Of a DNA stretch of 64,000 nt, positions 32,348 through 40,617 are shown piece by piece; position 1 is the first letter of the stretch, and every line of letters starts with the position of its first letter. The DNA comes from Quadrisphaera sp. DSM 44207 (GTDB lineage: Bacteria > Actinomycetota > Actinomycetes > Actinomycetales > Quadrisphaeraceae), in assembly GCF_900101335.1 (NCBI RefSeq), contig NZ_FNKA01000001.1:1178001-1242000 (forward strand), written 5' to 3'. The translations under genes were made by a program, and so were the position numbers. The notes below the pieces were generated by a model, which searched no databases, had not been told where the DNA came from, and was given only the letters and a program-made list of their open reading frames with translations.

Positions 32348-34090
32348 TCACTGGTAGGAGACGAACCACGGAGCGGGCTCGACCTGCAGGGTCTCCTCGG
32401 GGGTGAAGGTCGGGGTGTCCTCGTCGTAGAAGTTCTTCCACCCGAAGCGCATCCCCGGCGGCGGCTCGGCCGTCATCGTCCGCCAGGTGCCCATCTTCAG
32501 GTCCGGGCTGCCGTGGCCGTCCATCTGCACCAGCACCGACAGCTCGTCGCGGGAGGTGTCGATGCGCTCCCGCTCGCCGAGCATCGACATCCGGAACTGG
32601 TGCAGCAGGAGCAGCTTCTGCGGCAGCGCGCGCTGGGCCGTCAGGTCGGCCAGCCAGGTGACGACGCTGTTGACCTCGTCGGCGCCGACCGACCCGATCT
32701 GCGCCATGTGGCGCTGGCCCGGCTCCAGGCGCCACTCCGGGTCGAGGGCCAGGCCCACGTGCGGCAGGGCCAGCAGCTCCTCGTAGCGGCGGGCCTGGGT
32801 GAGGAAGTCGGTCGTGCCCGGCTGCAGGTCGAGCACCACGTAGGTCCCGGCCTCCCCGGCCGCCTCCACCCAGGGGCGCAGGTCCTCCACGGTGGCCTCG
32901 GCCGAGTAGTCCCCGTCGGCGCCCGGCGACGAGGAGGCCACGGTGGTGATCACCTCCAGGGCCGGGACGACGGGCTCGGCGCTGTGCGGGTCGTAGTCGT
33001 CGGCCACGTCCGCGGCCCGGGCCAGCGTCGCCTCCAGGCCCTGCTCGCCGAGCACGCCGAGGGCGGGTGCGCCCGGGTGCCCGTACAGCGCCACCAGGCG
33101 GCGTCCGGGGAAGAGGACCTGCCCGCCCCCGGGCAGCTCGAGCCCGCCGGCGGCCACCGCGAGGCGCTGCGCCAGCAGCTCGGGCGGCCCGAAGGCCGAG
33201 CCCACGCCGAGCGCGGTGGCCGCCGGCGAGCCCGCCAGCGCCTGCACCACCCCGGGGTCGGCACGGGGGTCCGCCCCGGGGGCCAGGAGCACGCGCGCGC
33301 CGGCGGCGCGCGCCGTGGCGGCGGCGGCCAGGTCCTCCTGCTCGGGCTGGGCGAGCACCGTGACGCCGTCCAGCGGCTCGGCCCGAGCCACGGGCGGCAG
33401 CTGTGCGGCGGCGTCCTCCTCCGTGCCGCCCGCCCCGCCCGCAGCACCTGCCTCGCCCGTGCCGGCCGCGGGCTCCAGGCGCAGCAGCGCCGGGGCCTCG
33501 CGCTCCAGCGCGGCGACGGCCGCCGTCGCGCCGGCGGCGTCCACGGCCGCGGGCTCGCCCGCGGCGTCCCCCAGCAGCTCCGCCAGCGCGGCGTCGTCCT
33601 GCGGCAGCGCCACGACCTCCGCGCCGTCCCGGCCCCGCGCCCACTGCGCCGCCGGCTCCCCGGCGGTGACGAGCGTGCTCGCCCCGAGCCGCTCCAGCTC
33701 CTCGCCGAGCCCGCCGGCGGCGTCCGCGGACGCCGCCTCGCCGGAGGGGACGAGCAGGAGCGGCACCCCGAGCGCGACGGCGACCGGGGCGGCGCGCGCC
33801 TGCGCCGCCAGGTCGTCGGCGCCGGCGAGGACGGCGGCCGGGGCCCGCTCGAACAGGGCCCGGCTGACCGCGAGCGCCGACTCCGGCGGCCCGTCGGCGG
33901 CCAGCACCTGCGAGCCCTCCGCCGGGGCCAGCAGCTGCGCGCGCGGCGCGTCGTCGGCCTGCTGCGCGGCGGCGTCCCCGCCGGAGGGGGAGCCGGCCGC
34001 GTCGGAGCCGTCGCCCGTGCAGGCGGCGAGGGCGAGCAGGGCCGCGAGGGCGCCGGCGGCGCGGGCGGTGCGCGGGCGGGAGCGGACCAC
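32348..34090 (-). CDS. Secreted lipoprotein, hypothetical
   Basis: 580 residues. The signal peptide ends in a lipobox, LLALAAC (Cys near residue 25), so it should be attached to the outer face of the membrane. The N-terminal half (about 50-180) has ALAVSRALFERAPAAVLAGADD and LERLGASTLVTAGEP, reminiscent of cell-wall-binding repeat 2 modules. The C-terminal half has a TIM-barrel-like look (YVVLDLQPGTTDFLTQARRYEELL, then HVGLALDPEWRL). GTG 34090 has GGAG upstream. The mid-part is Ala/Gly/Glu-rich. Function unknown; a wall- or glycan-linked role would be a guess. Confidence 0.7.
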   Translation of the reverse strand: MVRSRPRTARAAGALAALLALAACTGDGSDAAGSPSGGDAAAQQADDAPRAQLLAPAEGSQVLAADGPPESALAVSRALFERAPAAVLAGADDLAAQARAAPVAVALGVPLLLVPSGEAASADAAGGLGEELERLGASTLVTAGEPAAQWARGRDGAEVVALPQDDAALAELLGDAAGEPAAVDAAGATAAVAALEREAPALLRLEPAAGTGEAGAAGGAGGTEEDAAAQLPPVARAEPLDGVTVLAQPEQEDLAAAATARAAGARVLLAPGADPRADPGVVQALAGSPAATALGVGSAFGPPELLAQRLAVAAGGLELPGGGQVLFPGRRLVALYGHPGAPALGVLGEQGLEATLARAADVADDYDPHSAEPVVPALEVITTVASSSPGADGDYSAEATVEDLRPWVEAAGEAGTYVVLDLQPGTTDFLTQARRYEELLALPHVGLALDPEWRLEPGQRHMAQIGSVGADEVNSVVTWLADLTAQRALPQKLLLLHQFRMSMLGERERIDTSRDELSVLVQMDGHGSPDLKMGTWRTMTAEPPPGMRFGWKNFYDEDTPTFTPEETLQVEPAPWFVSYQ

Positions 34091-34176
34091 GGGCTCTCCG
34101 TCTCGGCTCGTCGTCCGCGGGGCGCGTCGCCGCGCGGACGGGGCGGGCGGGACTGCCCCGACCCTACGCCCGCTGC

Positions 34177-35088
34177 TCACTTCAGGCCCGTGCGCGCCAT
34201 CCCCTCCACGAAGTAGCGCTGGAAGACCGCGAAGACGAGGAGCATCGGCAGGATCGACAGCAGCGTCATGGCCATGAGGTCCCCGTAGTCGCGCCCGTAC
34301 TGGTCCTGCAGGTACAGCAGGCCGATCGGCAGCGTGAACCGCTCGGTGTCCTGCAGCGCCACCAGCGGCCACGCGAACTCGTTCCACCGCCACATGAACG
34401 TGAAGATCACGAGCACGGCGACCAGCGGCTTCGACAGCGGCAGCGCGATGGCGGCGAAGGTGCGCCAGGCCCCCGCGCCGTCCACGCGGGCGGCCTCGAG
34501 CAGCTCGTCCGGCAGGGACGCGAAGAACTGCCGCGACAGGAACAGCCCGAACGCCTCCGCCAGGCGCGGCAGCACCACCCCCGCGCTGGTGTTGACCAGC
34601 CCCAGGTCCACGACCAGCTGGAACTGCGCGACCATGATCACCTGCACGGGCACCATGAGCGTGCTGATGATCGCGAGGAAGATCGCGTTCTTCAGCGGGA
34701 AGTCGAGCTTGGCGAACGCGAAGCCGGCCGCGAGGTTGACCACCACGGTCAGGACGACGGAGACCACCGCGATGACGAGGGAGTTGGCGGCCCAGCGCAG
34801 GAAGGGCCAGCGCTGCAGCGGCTCGACGAAGTTCTCCCAGTGCAGCGCCCTCGGGTGCAGCGCCGCGTCCTGCGCGTACAGCTCCGCCGGGCTCGACAGC
34901 GCCGTGACCGCCATCCAGTACAGCGGGAAGACGACGATCGCGGCCGCGAGGACGGCGGCCGTCAGCCGCCAGCCCGTGACCCGCCGCTCCGCCGCCTGCC
35001 GCGGGCGGCGAGGGCCGGGACGGCGCACGGCCGGGCGGGCGGGCGCGGCGGCGCGGCGGGTGCGCGGGGACGCCGCGGGCGCGCTCAC
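34177..35088 (-). CDS. Carbohydrate ABC transporter permease (MalG type)
   Basis: 303 residues, six hydrophobic segments after a basic Pro/Ala/Arg-rich leader of about 45 residues. The coupling EAA-type motif is EAARVDGAGAWRTFAAIALPLSKP. The C terminus QRYFVEGMARTGLK is typical of sugar importers (VQGLTAGAVKG class). Start GTG 35088 overlaps the stop of the MalF-type gene. It works with the partner permease and a binding protein. No ATPase gene is present in this operon, so a shared MsmK-like ATPase elsewhere is likely. Confidence 0.92.
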   Translation of the reverse strand: MSAPAASPRTRRAAAPARPAVRRPGPRRPRQAAERRVTGWRLTAAVLAAAIVVFPLYWMAVTALSSPAELYAQDAALHPRALHWENFVEPLQRWPFLRWAANSLVIAVVSVVLTVVVNLAAGFAFAKLDFPLKNAIFLAIISTLMVPVQVIMVAQFQLVVDLGLVNTSAGVVLPRLAEAFGLFLSRQFFASLPDELLEAARVDGAGAWRTFAAIALPLSKPLVAVLVIFTFMWRWNEFAWPLVALQDTERFTLPIGLLYLQDQYGRDYGDLMAMTLLSILPMLLVFAVFQRYFVEGMARTGLK

Positions 35089-36014
35089 GCGAGGTCCCGG
35101 CGGCGTCCGGCGCGCCACTGCACGAGCGTGAGCACCAGCACGATCGCGTACAGCACGACGCCGATCGCCGCCGCGTAGCCCTGGCGCCGCTGCTGGAAGC
35201 CCTCGGTGTAGGCGTGGTTGACGAGCAGGGTCGTGGCGTTCGCCGGCCCCCCGCCCGTCATGGCGATGACGAGGTCGAAGACCTGGAACGTGGAGATCAC
35301 CATGTAGACGAGGAGGAAGAAGGTCGTCGGCGCCAGGATCGGCCACGTGATCGAGCGCACCGTGCGCCAGCGCCCCGCGCCGTCCAGGGCGGAGGCCTCG
35401 TAGACCTCCCGCGGCACGCCCTGCAGCCCCGCGAGGTAGACGACCATGACGAACCCGAGGTTGGTCCACACCGCCACGAGCACGACGGAGGCCATGGCCG
35501 CCGCGCCGGAGGTCTGCCAGCTGACCGCCGGCAGCCCGACCGCCTGCAGCACCCGGTTCACGACGCCGAAGCCCTCGTTGAACATCCAGCGCGCGATGAT
35601 CCCGCTGGCCACGGCCGAGATCACGACGGGCACGTAGAACAGCGCCCGCAGCAGCCCCCGGCCGGGCATCGCCCGGTCCAGCAGCAGGGCCAGCGCCAGG
35701 CCGCCGAGCATGCTCAGCGGCACCGCGAGCAGGGCGAAGACGCCGGTGTTGAGCAGCGCGCGCCAGAAGACGTCGTCGCGCGCCATCGCGGCGAAGTTGT
35801 CCAGCCCGACGAACCGCGGCTCGCCGAACCCGGAGTACTCGGTCAGGGCGTAGTAGCCCGTCATCCCGAGCGGCACGAACATGAACACGGCGAACACCGC
35901 GAGCGCCGGGGCCGTGAAGGCGAGGCCGGTGAGGGCCTCGCCCCGGCGGCGCCGGCGTCCGCGGCGGGCGGCGGGGACGCGCTCGAGGGCGGCCGCGGAG
36001 CCGAGGAGGGCCAC
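35085..36014 (-). CDS. Sugar ABC transporter permease (MalF type)
   Basis: 309 residues, six hydrophobic segments, N-terminal basic stretch RRGRRRRRGEAL before the first helix. The coupling motif is YEASALDGAGRWRTVRSITWPILAP, and ALTEYSGFGEPRFVGLDNF in the first loop is characteristic of the family. Start GTG 36014 lies three bases after the binding-protein stop. Together with the MalG-type gene it forms the channel of a CUT1-type importer. Confidence 0.93.
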   Translation of the reverse strand: MALLGSAAALERVPAARRGRRRRRGEALTGLAFTAPALAVFAVFMFVPLGMTGYYALTEYSGFGEPRFVGLDNFAAMARDDVFWRALLNTGVFALLAVPLSMLGGLALALLLDRAMPGRGLLRALFYVPVVISAVASGIIARWMFNEGFGVVNRVLQAVGLPAVSWQTSGAAAMASVVLVAVWTNLGFVMVVYLAGLQGVPREVYEASALDGAGRWRTVRSITWPILAPTTFFLLVYMVISTFQVFDLVIAMTGGGPANATTLLVNHAYTEGFQQRRQGYAAAIGVVLYAIVLVLTLVQWRAGRRRDLA

Positions 36015-36017
36015 CCC

Positions 36018-37310
36018 CTACGCCCCGAGCTCCTCGATCGCCGCCTGCAGGTTCGCCAGGGTCTCGTCGACGCCCTGCCCGGCCCCGAAGCACGCCTCCA
36101 GCTCCTGCTGCAGGGCGGTGTTGATCCCCGAGAAGCGCGGCGAGGTGCACGTGCGCACCAGCGACTCGGGGATCGTCGTCGCCTGCTCCACGAAGACCGG
36201 CATCAGGTCCGGGCGCACCGCGTACTGCAGGTCGGCGGCCGCCAGGTCGGTGCGGGTGGGCAGCACCGTGGTCTGCTCGCAGAACAGCCGCATGTTCTCC
36301 GAGCTGGCCAGGAAGGCGGCGAAGCGCCCCGCCTCCTCGACGTTCGGGGCGTCCGCGGGCACGACGACGGCGTTGCCGCCGAGGTCCGTGGCGGCTTGGG
36401 CGTCGCGGGGCAGGTACGTGGCGCTGAACTCGAAGCCGGTGACCGTCTCCTCCAGCTGCGGCAGGAGGAAGTCGCCGGCGCAGATGGACTTCAGCCGCCC
36501 GGAGGGGAACGTCTCGTCGGGGTAGTTCGCGGCCTGCACGAGGAAGCTGGGGTCGTGCAGCCCGGAGGTGTACAGGCCCTGCGCGTACTGCAGGGCCCGC
36601 GCCCCGGCGTCCGAGGCGATGGTGACGCTCCGCCCGTCCTCGCCGTACACGGAGCCGCCCGCCTGCGCGAGGAAGGACAGCCAGCGGAAGGCGCCGGCGG
36701 CCTGCCAGTTGACGGCCAGCGGGTAGCCGTCCGGGTTCGCGGCCCTCACCTGCTGCAGGACGCCCGTCCACTCCTCCCACGTCCAGGCGTCGTCCAGGGA
36801 GGTCGGGATCCGCACCCCGGCGGCCTGGAAGGCGGGGACGTCGTAGACGACGGCGCTGACGTCGGTGTGGTGCGGGACGCCGACGGGCGCGCCGTCGCTG
36901 AGCACCGCCTGCCACAGGCCGGGCACGAACGCGTCGGCGAACCCGTCCGGCAGGGAGGAGGAGATGTCGGCCAGCGCGCCGACGGAGGTGTAGGCGCCGA
37001 TGTCGGTGTAGGAGACGCGGAAGAGGTCCGGCGCGTTGCCGGACTGCAGGCGCGAGTCCACGGTGGAGAGGATCTGGTCGTAGGGCAGGTTCTCGAGGGT
37101 GACCGTCGTCCCGGTCTCCTCGCGGTAGGCGTCGGCGAGCTGCTGGAAGACCGGGAGCTCCGCGTCGCTCGCCCAGATGACCACGGTCAGGCCGTCCTCG
37201 CCGGACGACGAGCCGCCGCCTCCGCCGCACCCCGCCAGCGCGCCCGCGCCCAGGGCCGTGCCGGCCCCCGCGCCCACCGCGCCGAGGAACTGCCGTCGTG
37301 ACCAGACCAT
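36018..37310 (-). CDS. Extracellular solute-binding protein, family 1 (Tat-type lipoprotein)
   Basis: 430 residues. The signal has a twin-arginine start (SRRQFLGAV) and a lipobox LAGC (Cys28), followed by a Gly/Ser linker, so it should be exported folded and lipid-anchored. Family 1 features: LTVVIWASDAELPVFQQLADAY, APDLFRVSYTDIGAYT and GVPHHTDVSAVVYD. It would bind a sugar or oligosaccharide for the two permeases downstream. ATG 37310 has GGAGG four bases upstream. Promoter and tandem repeats are described separately. The sugar is not deducible. Confidence 0.93.
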   Translation of the reverse strand: MVWSRRQFLGAVGAGAGTALGAGALAGCGGGGGSSSGEDGLTVVIWASDAELPVFQQLADAYREETGTTVTLENLPYDQILSTVDSRLQSGNAPDLFRVSYTDIGAYTSVGALADISSSLPDGFADAFVPGLWQAVLSDGAPVGVPHHTDVSAVVYDVPAFQAAGVRIPTSLDDAWTWEEWTGVLQQVRAANPDGYPLAVNWQAAGAFRWLSFLAQAGGSVYGEDGRSVTIASDAGARALQYAQGLYTSGLHDPSFLVQAANYPDETFPSGRLKSICAGDFLLPQLEETVTGFEFSATYLPRDAQAATDLGGNAVVVPADAPNVEEAGRFAAFLASSENMRLFCEQTTVLPTRTDLAAADLQYAVRPDLMPVFVEQATTIPESLVRTCTSPRFSGINTALQQELEACFGAGQGVDETLANLQAAIEELGA

Positions 37311-37341
37311 GCGACCTCCAGGGGTGGGGCGGGGCGCCGCC

Positions 37342-37370
37342 TTCCTAACCCGCCCACCACCGCCCGGCAA
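37342..37370 (-). promoter_or_regulatory. Candidate promoter of the sugar importer operon
   Basis: On the minus strand TTGCCG (37370-37365) and TAGGAA (37347-37342) are 17 bases apart. Transcription would start about 25 bases before the binding-protein ATG. Confidence 0.5.
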
Positions 37371-37382
37371 CAGGAGGGTCGC

Positions 37383-37421
37383 GCGCGACCGGTCAGCGCG
37401 ACCGGTCAGCGCGATCTGTCG
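37383..37421 (-). repeat. Three 13-bp tandem repeats upstream of the importer promoter
   Basis: GCGCGACCGGTCA at 37383-37395 and 37396-37408 is followed by a diverged copy GCGCGATCTGTCG at 37409-37421. Each contains ACCGGT or a variant. They lie 13 bases above the -35, as expected for binding sites of a regulator. No regulator gene is adjacent. Confidence 0.55.
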
Positions 37422-37473
37422 GCGCGCGGGCGCGGCAGCGGTCGCGCTCGTCCCGAGCGGCAGCGCCCGCCCG

Positions 37474-37539
37474 ACCGGGGCGAGCACGACGGAGGCCGCA
37501 CCCTGAAAGGGGTGCGGCCTCCGTCGTGCTCGCCCCGGT
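37474..37539 (-). terminator. Perfect 30-bp hairpin just after tRNA-Leu
   Basis: The arm 37474-37503 is the exact reverse complement of 37510-37539, with a six-base loop TGAAAG. The stem begins at the tRNA discriminator base, so the terminator follows the tRNA with no gap. There is no U-tract. It shares the core CCGTCGTGsTCG with the hairpin at 16438-16507. Confidence 0.75.
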
Positions 37540-37622
37540 GCGCGAGGGGGGAGTTGAACCCCCACGCCCTTTCGGGCACACGGACCTGAACCGTGCGCGT
37601 CTGCCTGTTCCGCCACTCGCGC
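37539..37622 (-). tRNA. tRNA-Leu (anticodon CAG)
   Basis: The 7-bp acceptor stem GCGCGAG/CTCGCGC is perfect. The D arm reads GTGGCGGAACAGGC, the anticodon loop TTCAGGT has CAG, a long variable arm GTGCCCGAAAGGGCG follows as in class II tRNAs, and the T arm is GGGGGTTCAACTCCCCC. The 3' CCA is not encoded (ACCG). Reads CUG, a very frequent codon in this GC-rich genome. Confidence 0.95.
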
Positions 37623-37825
37623 GAAGCAGCGCCGAGACTAGCACGGCGGGGGTGCCCGCCCCGGGGGCCGACCGCGGCCGCGCGGGCGCCCGGCACGTCC
37701 GCGACGTCCCCCGCGCCGGGCCGGCGGGCGCGCGGCCCCCGGCCCGTCGCGGGCTCTGCGGCCCCCCGCACGGCTACGATCCCCCGGCAGGGCACGCGCC
37801 TGGACCGGCGACGCGAGGAGGACCC

Positions 37826-38560
37826 GTGGGAGTGCTCGACCGCTTCGAGCGCAGCGTCGAGCGCGTCGTCAACGGCGCCTTCGCGCGGGCCTTCAAGAGC
37901 GAGGTGCAGCCCGTGGAGCTGGCCAGCGCGCTGCGCCGCGAGACCGACACGACCGCCGCGGTCGTCGGCCCGGACCGCACGCTGGTGCCCAACGCCTTCA
38001 CCGTCGAGCTCGGACCCAGCGACCACGACCGCATCTGCACCTGGCAGGACGACCTCGCCGAGGAGCTGGCGGCCTCCGTGACCGACCACGCCCGCTCCCA
38101 GCGCTACTCCTTCCCCGGCCCGGTCAGCGTGCGCTTCGTGCGCGACGAGGAGCTCGCCACGGGCGTCTTCCGCGTCCGCAGCGCGCGCGTGCGCGGCGCC
38201 ATCGCCCCGGCCACGGCGGCCGTCGCCACCCCGGCGCGCCCGGTGCTCGACGTCGACGGCCACCGCTACCAGGTCACGGGCGACCGCACGGTGCTCGGCC
38301 GCGGCAGCGACTGCGACGTCGTCCTCGACGACCCGGGCGTCTCGCGCCGGCACGCGGAGGTCGTCCTCGACGGCGCGCGGGCCGCCATCCACGACCTCGG
38401 CTCGACCAACGGCACGGTCGTGGACGGCGTCCGCCTCGACGGGCCGAGCACGCGCACGGCGCCCCTGCGCGACGGGAGCACGGTGCTGCTCGGCCGCACG
38501 CGCGTGACCTTCCTGTCCGGGGCGGACCGCGCGGCCGCCCGCGACGACGGGGAGTGGTGA
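37826..38560 (+). CDS. fhaA: FhaA: DUF3662 and FHA domain protein
   Basis: 244 residues. The N-terminal DUF3662 domain (VLDRFERSVERVVNGAFARAF, then QPVELASALRRE) is followed by a C-terminal FHA domain from about 150: VLGRGSDCDVVLDDPGVSRRHAEV and DLGSTNGTVVDG hold the Arg, Ser/Arg-His and Asn-Gly residues that bind phosphothreonine. The long disordered linker seen in mycobacterial FhaA is absent. In mycobacteria FhaA binds the phosphorylated pseudokinase of MviN and checks wall synthesis. GTG 37826 follows GAGGAGG. First gene of the rightward fhaA-pknB operon. Confidence 0.95.
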   Translation: MGVLDRFERSVERVVNGAFARAFKSEVQPVELASALRRETDTTAAVVGPDRTLVPNAFTVELGPSDHDRICTWQDDLAEELAASVTDHARSQRYSFPGPVSVRFVRDEELATGVFRVRSARVRGAIAPATAAVATPARPVLDVDGHRYQVTGDRTVLGRGSDCDVVLDDPGVSRRHAEVVLDGARAAIHDLGSTNGTVVDGVRLDGPSTRTAPLRDGSTVLLGRTRVTFLSGADRAAARDDGEW

Positions 38561-38578
38561 GCGCGGGGTGGACCGCTC

Positions 38579-39136
38579 GTGAGCCAGCTGACCGTCACGG
38601 TCCTGCAGCTGGGCCTGCTCGCCCTGCTGTGGGTCTTCGTCATCGGCGTCGTCGGCGTGCTGCGGCGCGACCTGTCGGGCGCGGGGGCGCGCGGCGGTCG
38701 CGCCGCGGCGCCCGCGCAGGCCCGCGCCCCGGTCCCCGCGCCGGCTCCGGTCCCCGTGCCGGTCCCCGCACCCGCCGCCGTTCCCGCCCCGGTCCCCGCG
38801 CCCGTTCCCGCTGCTGCGCCCGTCGCGCCGGCGCCGGTGCGCTCGCTCGCGGTCACCGCCGGCCCCCTGGCCGGCACGGTGCTGCCGCTGGGCGCGGCTC
38901 CCGTGCTCGTCGGTCGGGCGCCGGAGTGCACGCTCGTGCTGCCCGACGACTACGCGTCCTCCCGCCACGCCCGGCTCAGCCCGCGCGCAGGCGCCTGGGT
39001 GCTGGAGGACCTCGGCTCCACCAACGGGACGACGCTCGACGGCGTCCCCGTGACCGGGCCCGTGGAGGTCGCGCCCGGCAGCGCGGTGAGGATCGGCCGC
39101 ACGAGCTTCGAGCTGCGCCGGCAGCCCGCCGGATGA
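38579..39136 (+). CDS. fhaB: FhaB/FipA: membrane FHA protein
   Basis: 185 residues. One N-terminal transmembrane helix (about 5-28, LQLGLLALLWVFVIGVVGVL) is followed by an (Ala-Pro-Val-Pro)-rich linker of about 50 residues, then a C-terminal FHA domain with VLVGRAPECTLVLPDDYASSRHARL and LGSTNGTTLDG. The Pro-Ala linker is longer than in mycobacterial FhaB. The family links Ser/Thr kinase signalling to division (FtsZ/FtsQ binding in mycobacteria). It starts 18 bases after fhaA, and its stop overlaps the pstP ATG. Confidence 0.92.
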   Translation: MSQLTVTVLQLGLLALLWVFVIGVVGVLRRDLSGAGARGGRAAAPAQARAPVPAPAPVPVPVPAPAAVPAPVPAPVPAAAPVAPAPVRSLAVTAGPLAGTVLPLGAAPVLVGRAPECTLVLPDDYASSRHARLSPRAGAWVLEDLGSTNGTTLDGVPVTGPVEVAPGSAVRIGRTSFELRRQPAG

Positions 39137-40617
39137 CCGTCCACCTGCGCGCCGCCGCCCGCTCCGACGTCGGCCTGGTGCGCTCCGACAACCAGGACTC
39201 CGCCTACGCCGGGGTGCGCCTGCTCGTCGTCGCCGACGGCATGGGCGGCCACGCGGGCGGCGACGTCGCCTCCTCCGTCGCGGTCGGCGAGCTGGCCGCC
39301 CTCGACGGCGCGGGCACCGGCCGCGACGGCGCCGCTGCCGCCGCGGGCGGGGAGGACCCGCGCCGGGCCGCCGAGGAGCTGGAGGCCGCCGTCGCCCGCG
39401 CGCAGCAGGCCCTGCTGCGCCGCGTCGCGCAGGACCCGTCGCTGGGCGGCATGGGCACGACGGTGACGGCCCTGCTGCGCGCGGGCGAGGAGCTGGTCCT
39501 GGCGCACGTCGGCGACTCGCGCGGCTACCTGCTGCACGACGGCGTCCTGACCCGGGTGACCACCGACCACACCTTCGTCCAGCGCCTGGTCGAGGAGGGG
39601 CGGATCACGCCCGAGGAGGCCGAGCGGCACCCGCAGCGCAACGTCATCCTGCGCGTGCTCGGCGACGTCGAGTCCGCCGCCGAGCCCGACGTCTCCGTGC
39701 ACGCCGCGCTGCCGGGGGACCGGTGGCTGCTGTGCTCCGACGGCCTGTCGGGCGTCGTCAGCGACGAGACCATCGCCGAGACACTGGCCTCCGTGGCCGA
39801 CCGCGCCGCGTGCGCCGAGCGCCTGGTGCAGCTGGCCCTGCGCGCCGGGGGCCCCGACAACATCACCTGCGTCGTGGCCGACGTGGTGGACGGCGCGGGA
39901 GGCGACGCGGGGGGCCGCCCCGGCGCGAGCGGCGCCGCGGGCGCGGGGGTGGCGGCCGTGCAGGTCGTGGGGGCCGCCGCCGCCGACCGCGCCCGCCCCT
40001 CGGCCGCCGCGTCCAGCCCTGCGGCGCGCGCCGCCGTCCTGTCCCGCTCCGCCGCGCCGCTGCGCCAGGAGGCGCGCGGGGAGGCGGGGCGCGCCGACGC
40101 CGCGCCGGCCGGCGCGCCGCTGCGCGCGGGCGGCGCCGTAGGCACCCTGCCCTCTCCCGCCGAGGGCGACGAGCGTGCCTGGGACTGGGACCGCCAGGAG
40201 CTCGCGCGCCGCGCCGGCGCCGCGGGCGCCGCCTCCGAGGACGACGCCGCGGCCGGGCGGCCGGGCGCCTCGCCCGCAGGTCGCCGGCGCCGCCGCGTCG
40301 GGCCGCTGCTCGCCCTGGGCGCGGTGCTGCTCCTGCTCGGCGGCGGGGTGCTGGCCGGCTGGTCCTGGCTGGGGCGCCAGTACTACGTCGGCGTCGAGGA
40401 CGAGCGGGTGGCGGTCTTCCGCGGGCTCTCGCAGGACGTCGGCCCCGTGCCGCTGTCGAGCGTCGTGGAGCAGGAGGACCTCGCCGTCGCGGACCTGCCG
40501 CCGGTCTACCGCGAGCGCGTGGAGGGGACCATCCCGGCCGACGACCTGGCGCACGCCCAGCGCATCGTCGAGGAGCTGCGCGACCAGGCCCGCGCACCGG
40601 GCGACGCGGCGTCATGA
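39133..40617 (+). CDS. pstP: PstP: PP2C-type Ser/Thr phosphatase
   Basis: 494 residues. The PP2C catalytic domain (1-250) has the metal-binding motifs VRSDNQDSAY, DGMGGHAGGD, AHVGDSRGYL, SDGLSGVVSD and GGPDNIT in order. An Ala/Arg-rich juxtamembrane region of about 150 residues follows, then one transmembrane helix (near 395-415, LALGAVLLLLGGGVLAG) and a small extracytoplasmic domain. It reverses PknA/PknB phosphorylation. ATG overlaps fhaB (ATGA), and its stop overlaps rodA. Confidence 0.95.
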   Translation: MTVHLRAAARSDVGLVRSDNQDSAYAGVRLLVVADGMGGHAGGDVASSVAVGELAALDGAGTGRDGAAAAAGGEDPRRAAEELEAAVARAQQALLRRVAQDPSLGGMGTTVTALLRAGEELVLAHVGDSRGYLLHDGVLTRVTTDHTFVQRLVEEGRITPEEAERHPQRNVILRVLGDVESAAEPDVSVHAALPGDRWLLCSDGLSGVVSDETIAETLASVADRAACAERLVQLALRAGGPDNITCVVADVVDGAGGDAGGRPGASGAAGAGVAAVQVVGAAAADRARPSAAASSPAARAAVLSRSAAPLRQEARGEAGRADAAPAGAPLRAGGAVGTLPSPAEGDERAWDWDRQELARRAGAAGAASEDDAAAGRPGASPAGRRRRRVGPLLALGAVLLLLGGGVLAGWSWLGRQYYVGVEDERVAVFRGLSQDVGPVPLSSVVEQEDLAVADLPPVYRERVEGTIPADDLAHAQRIVEELRDQARAPGDAAS

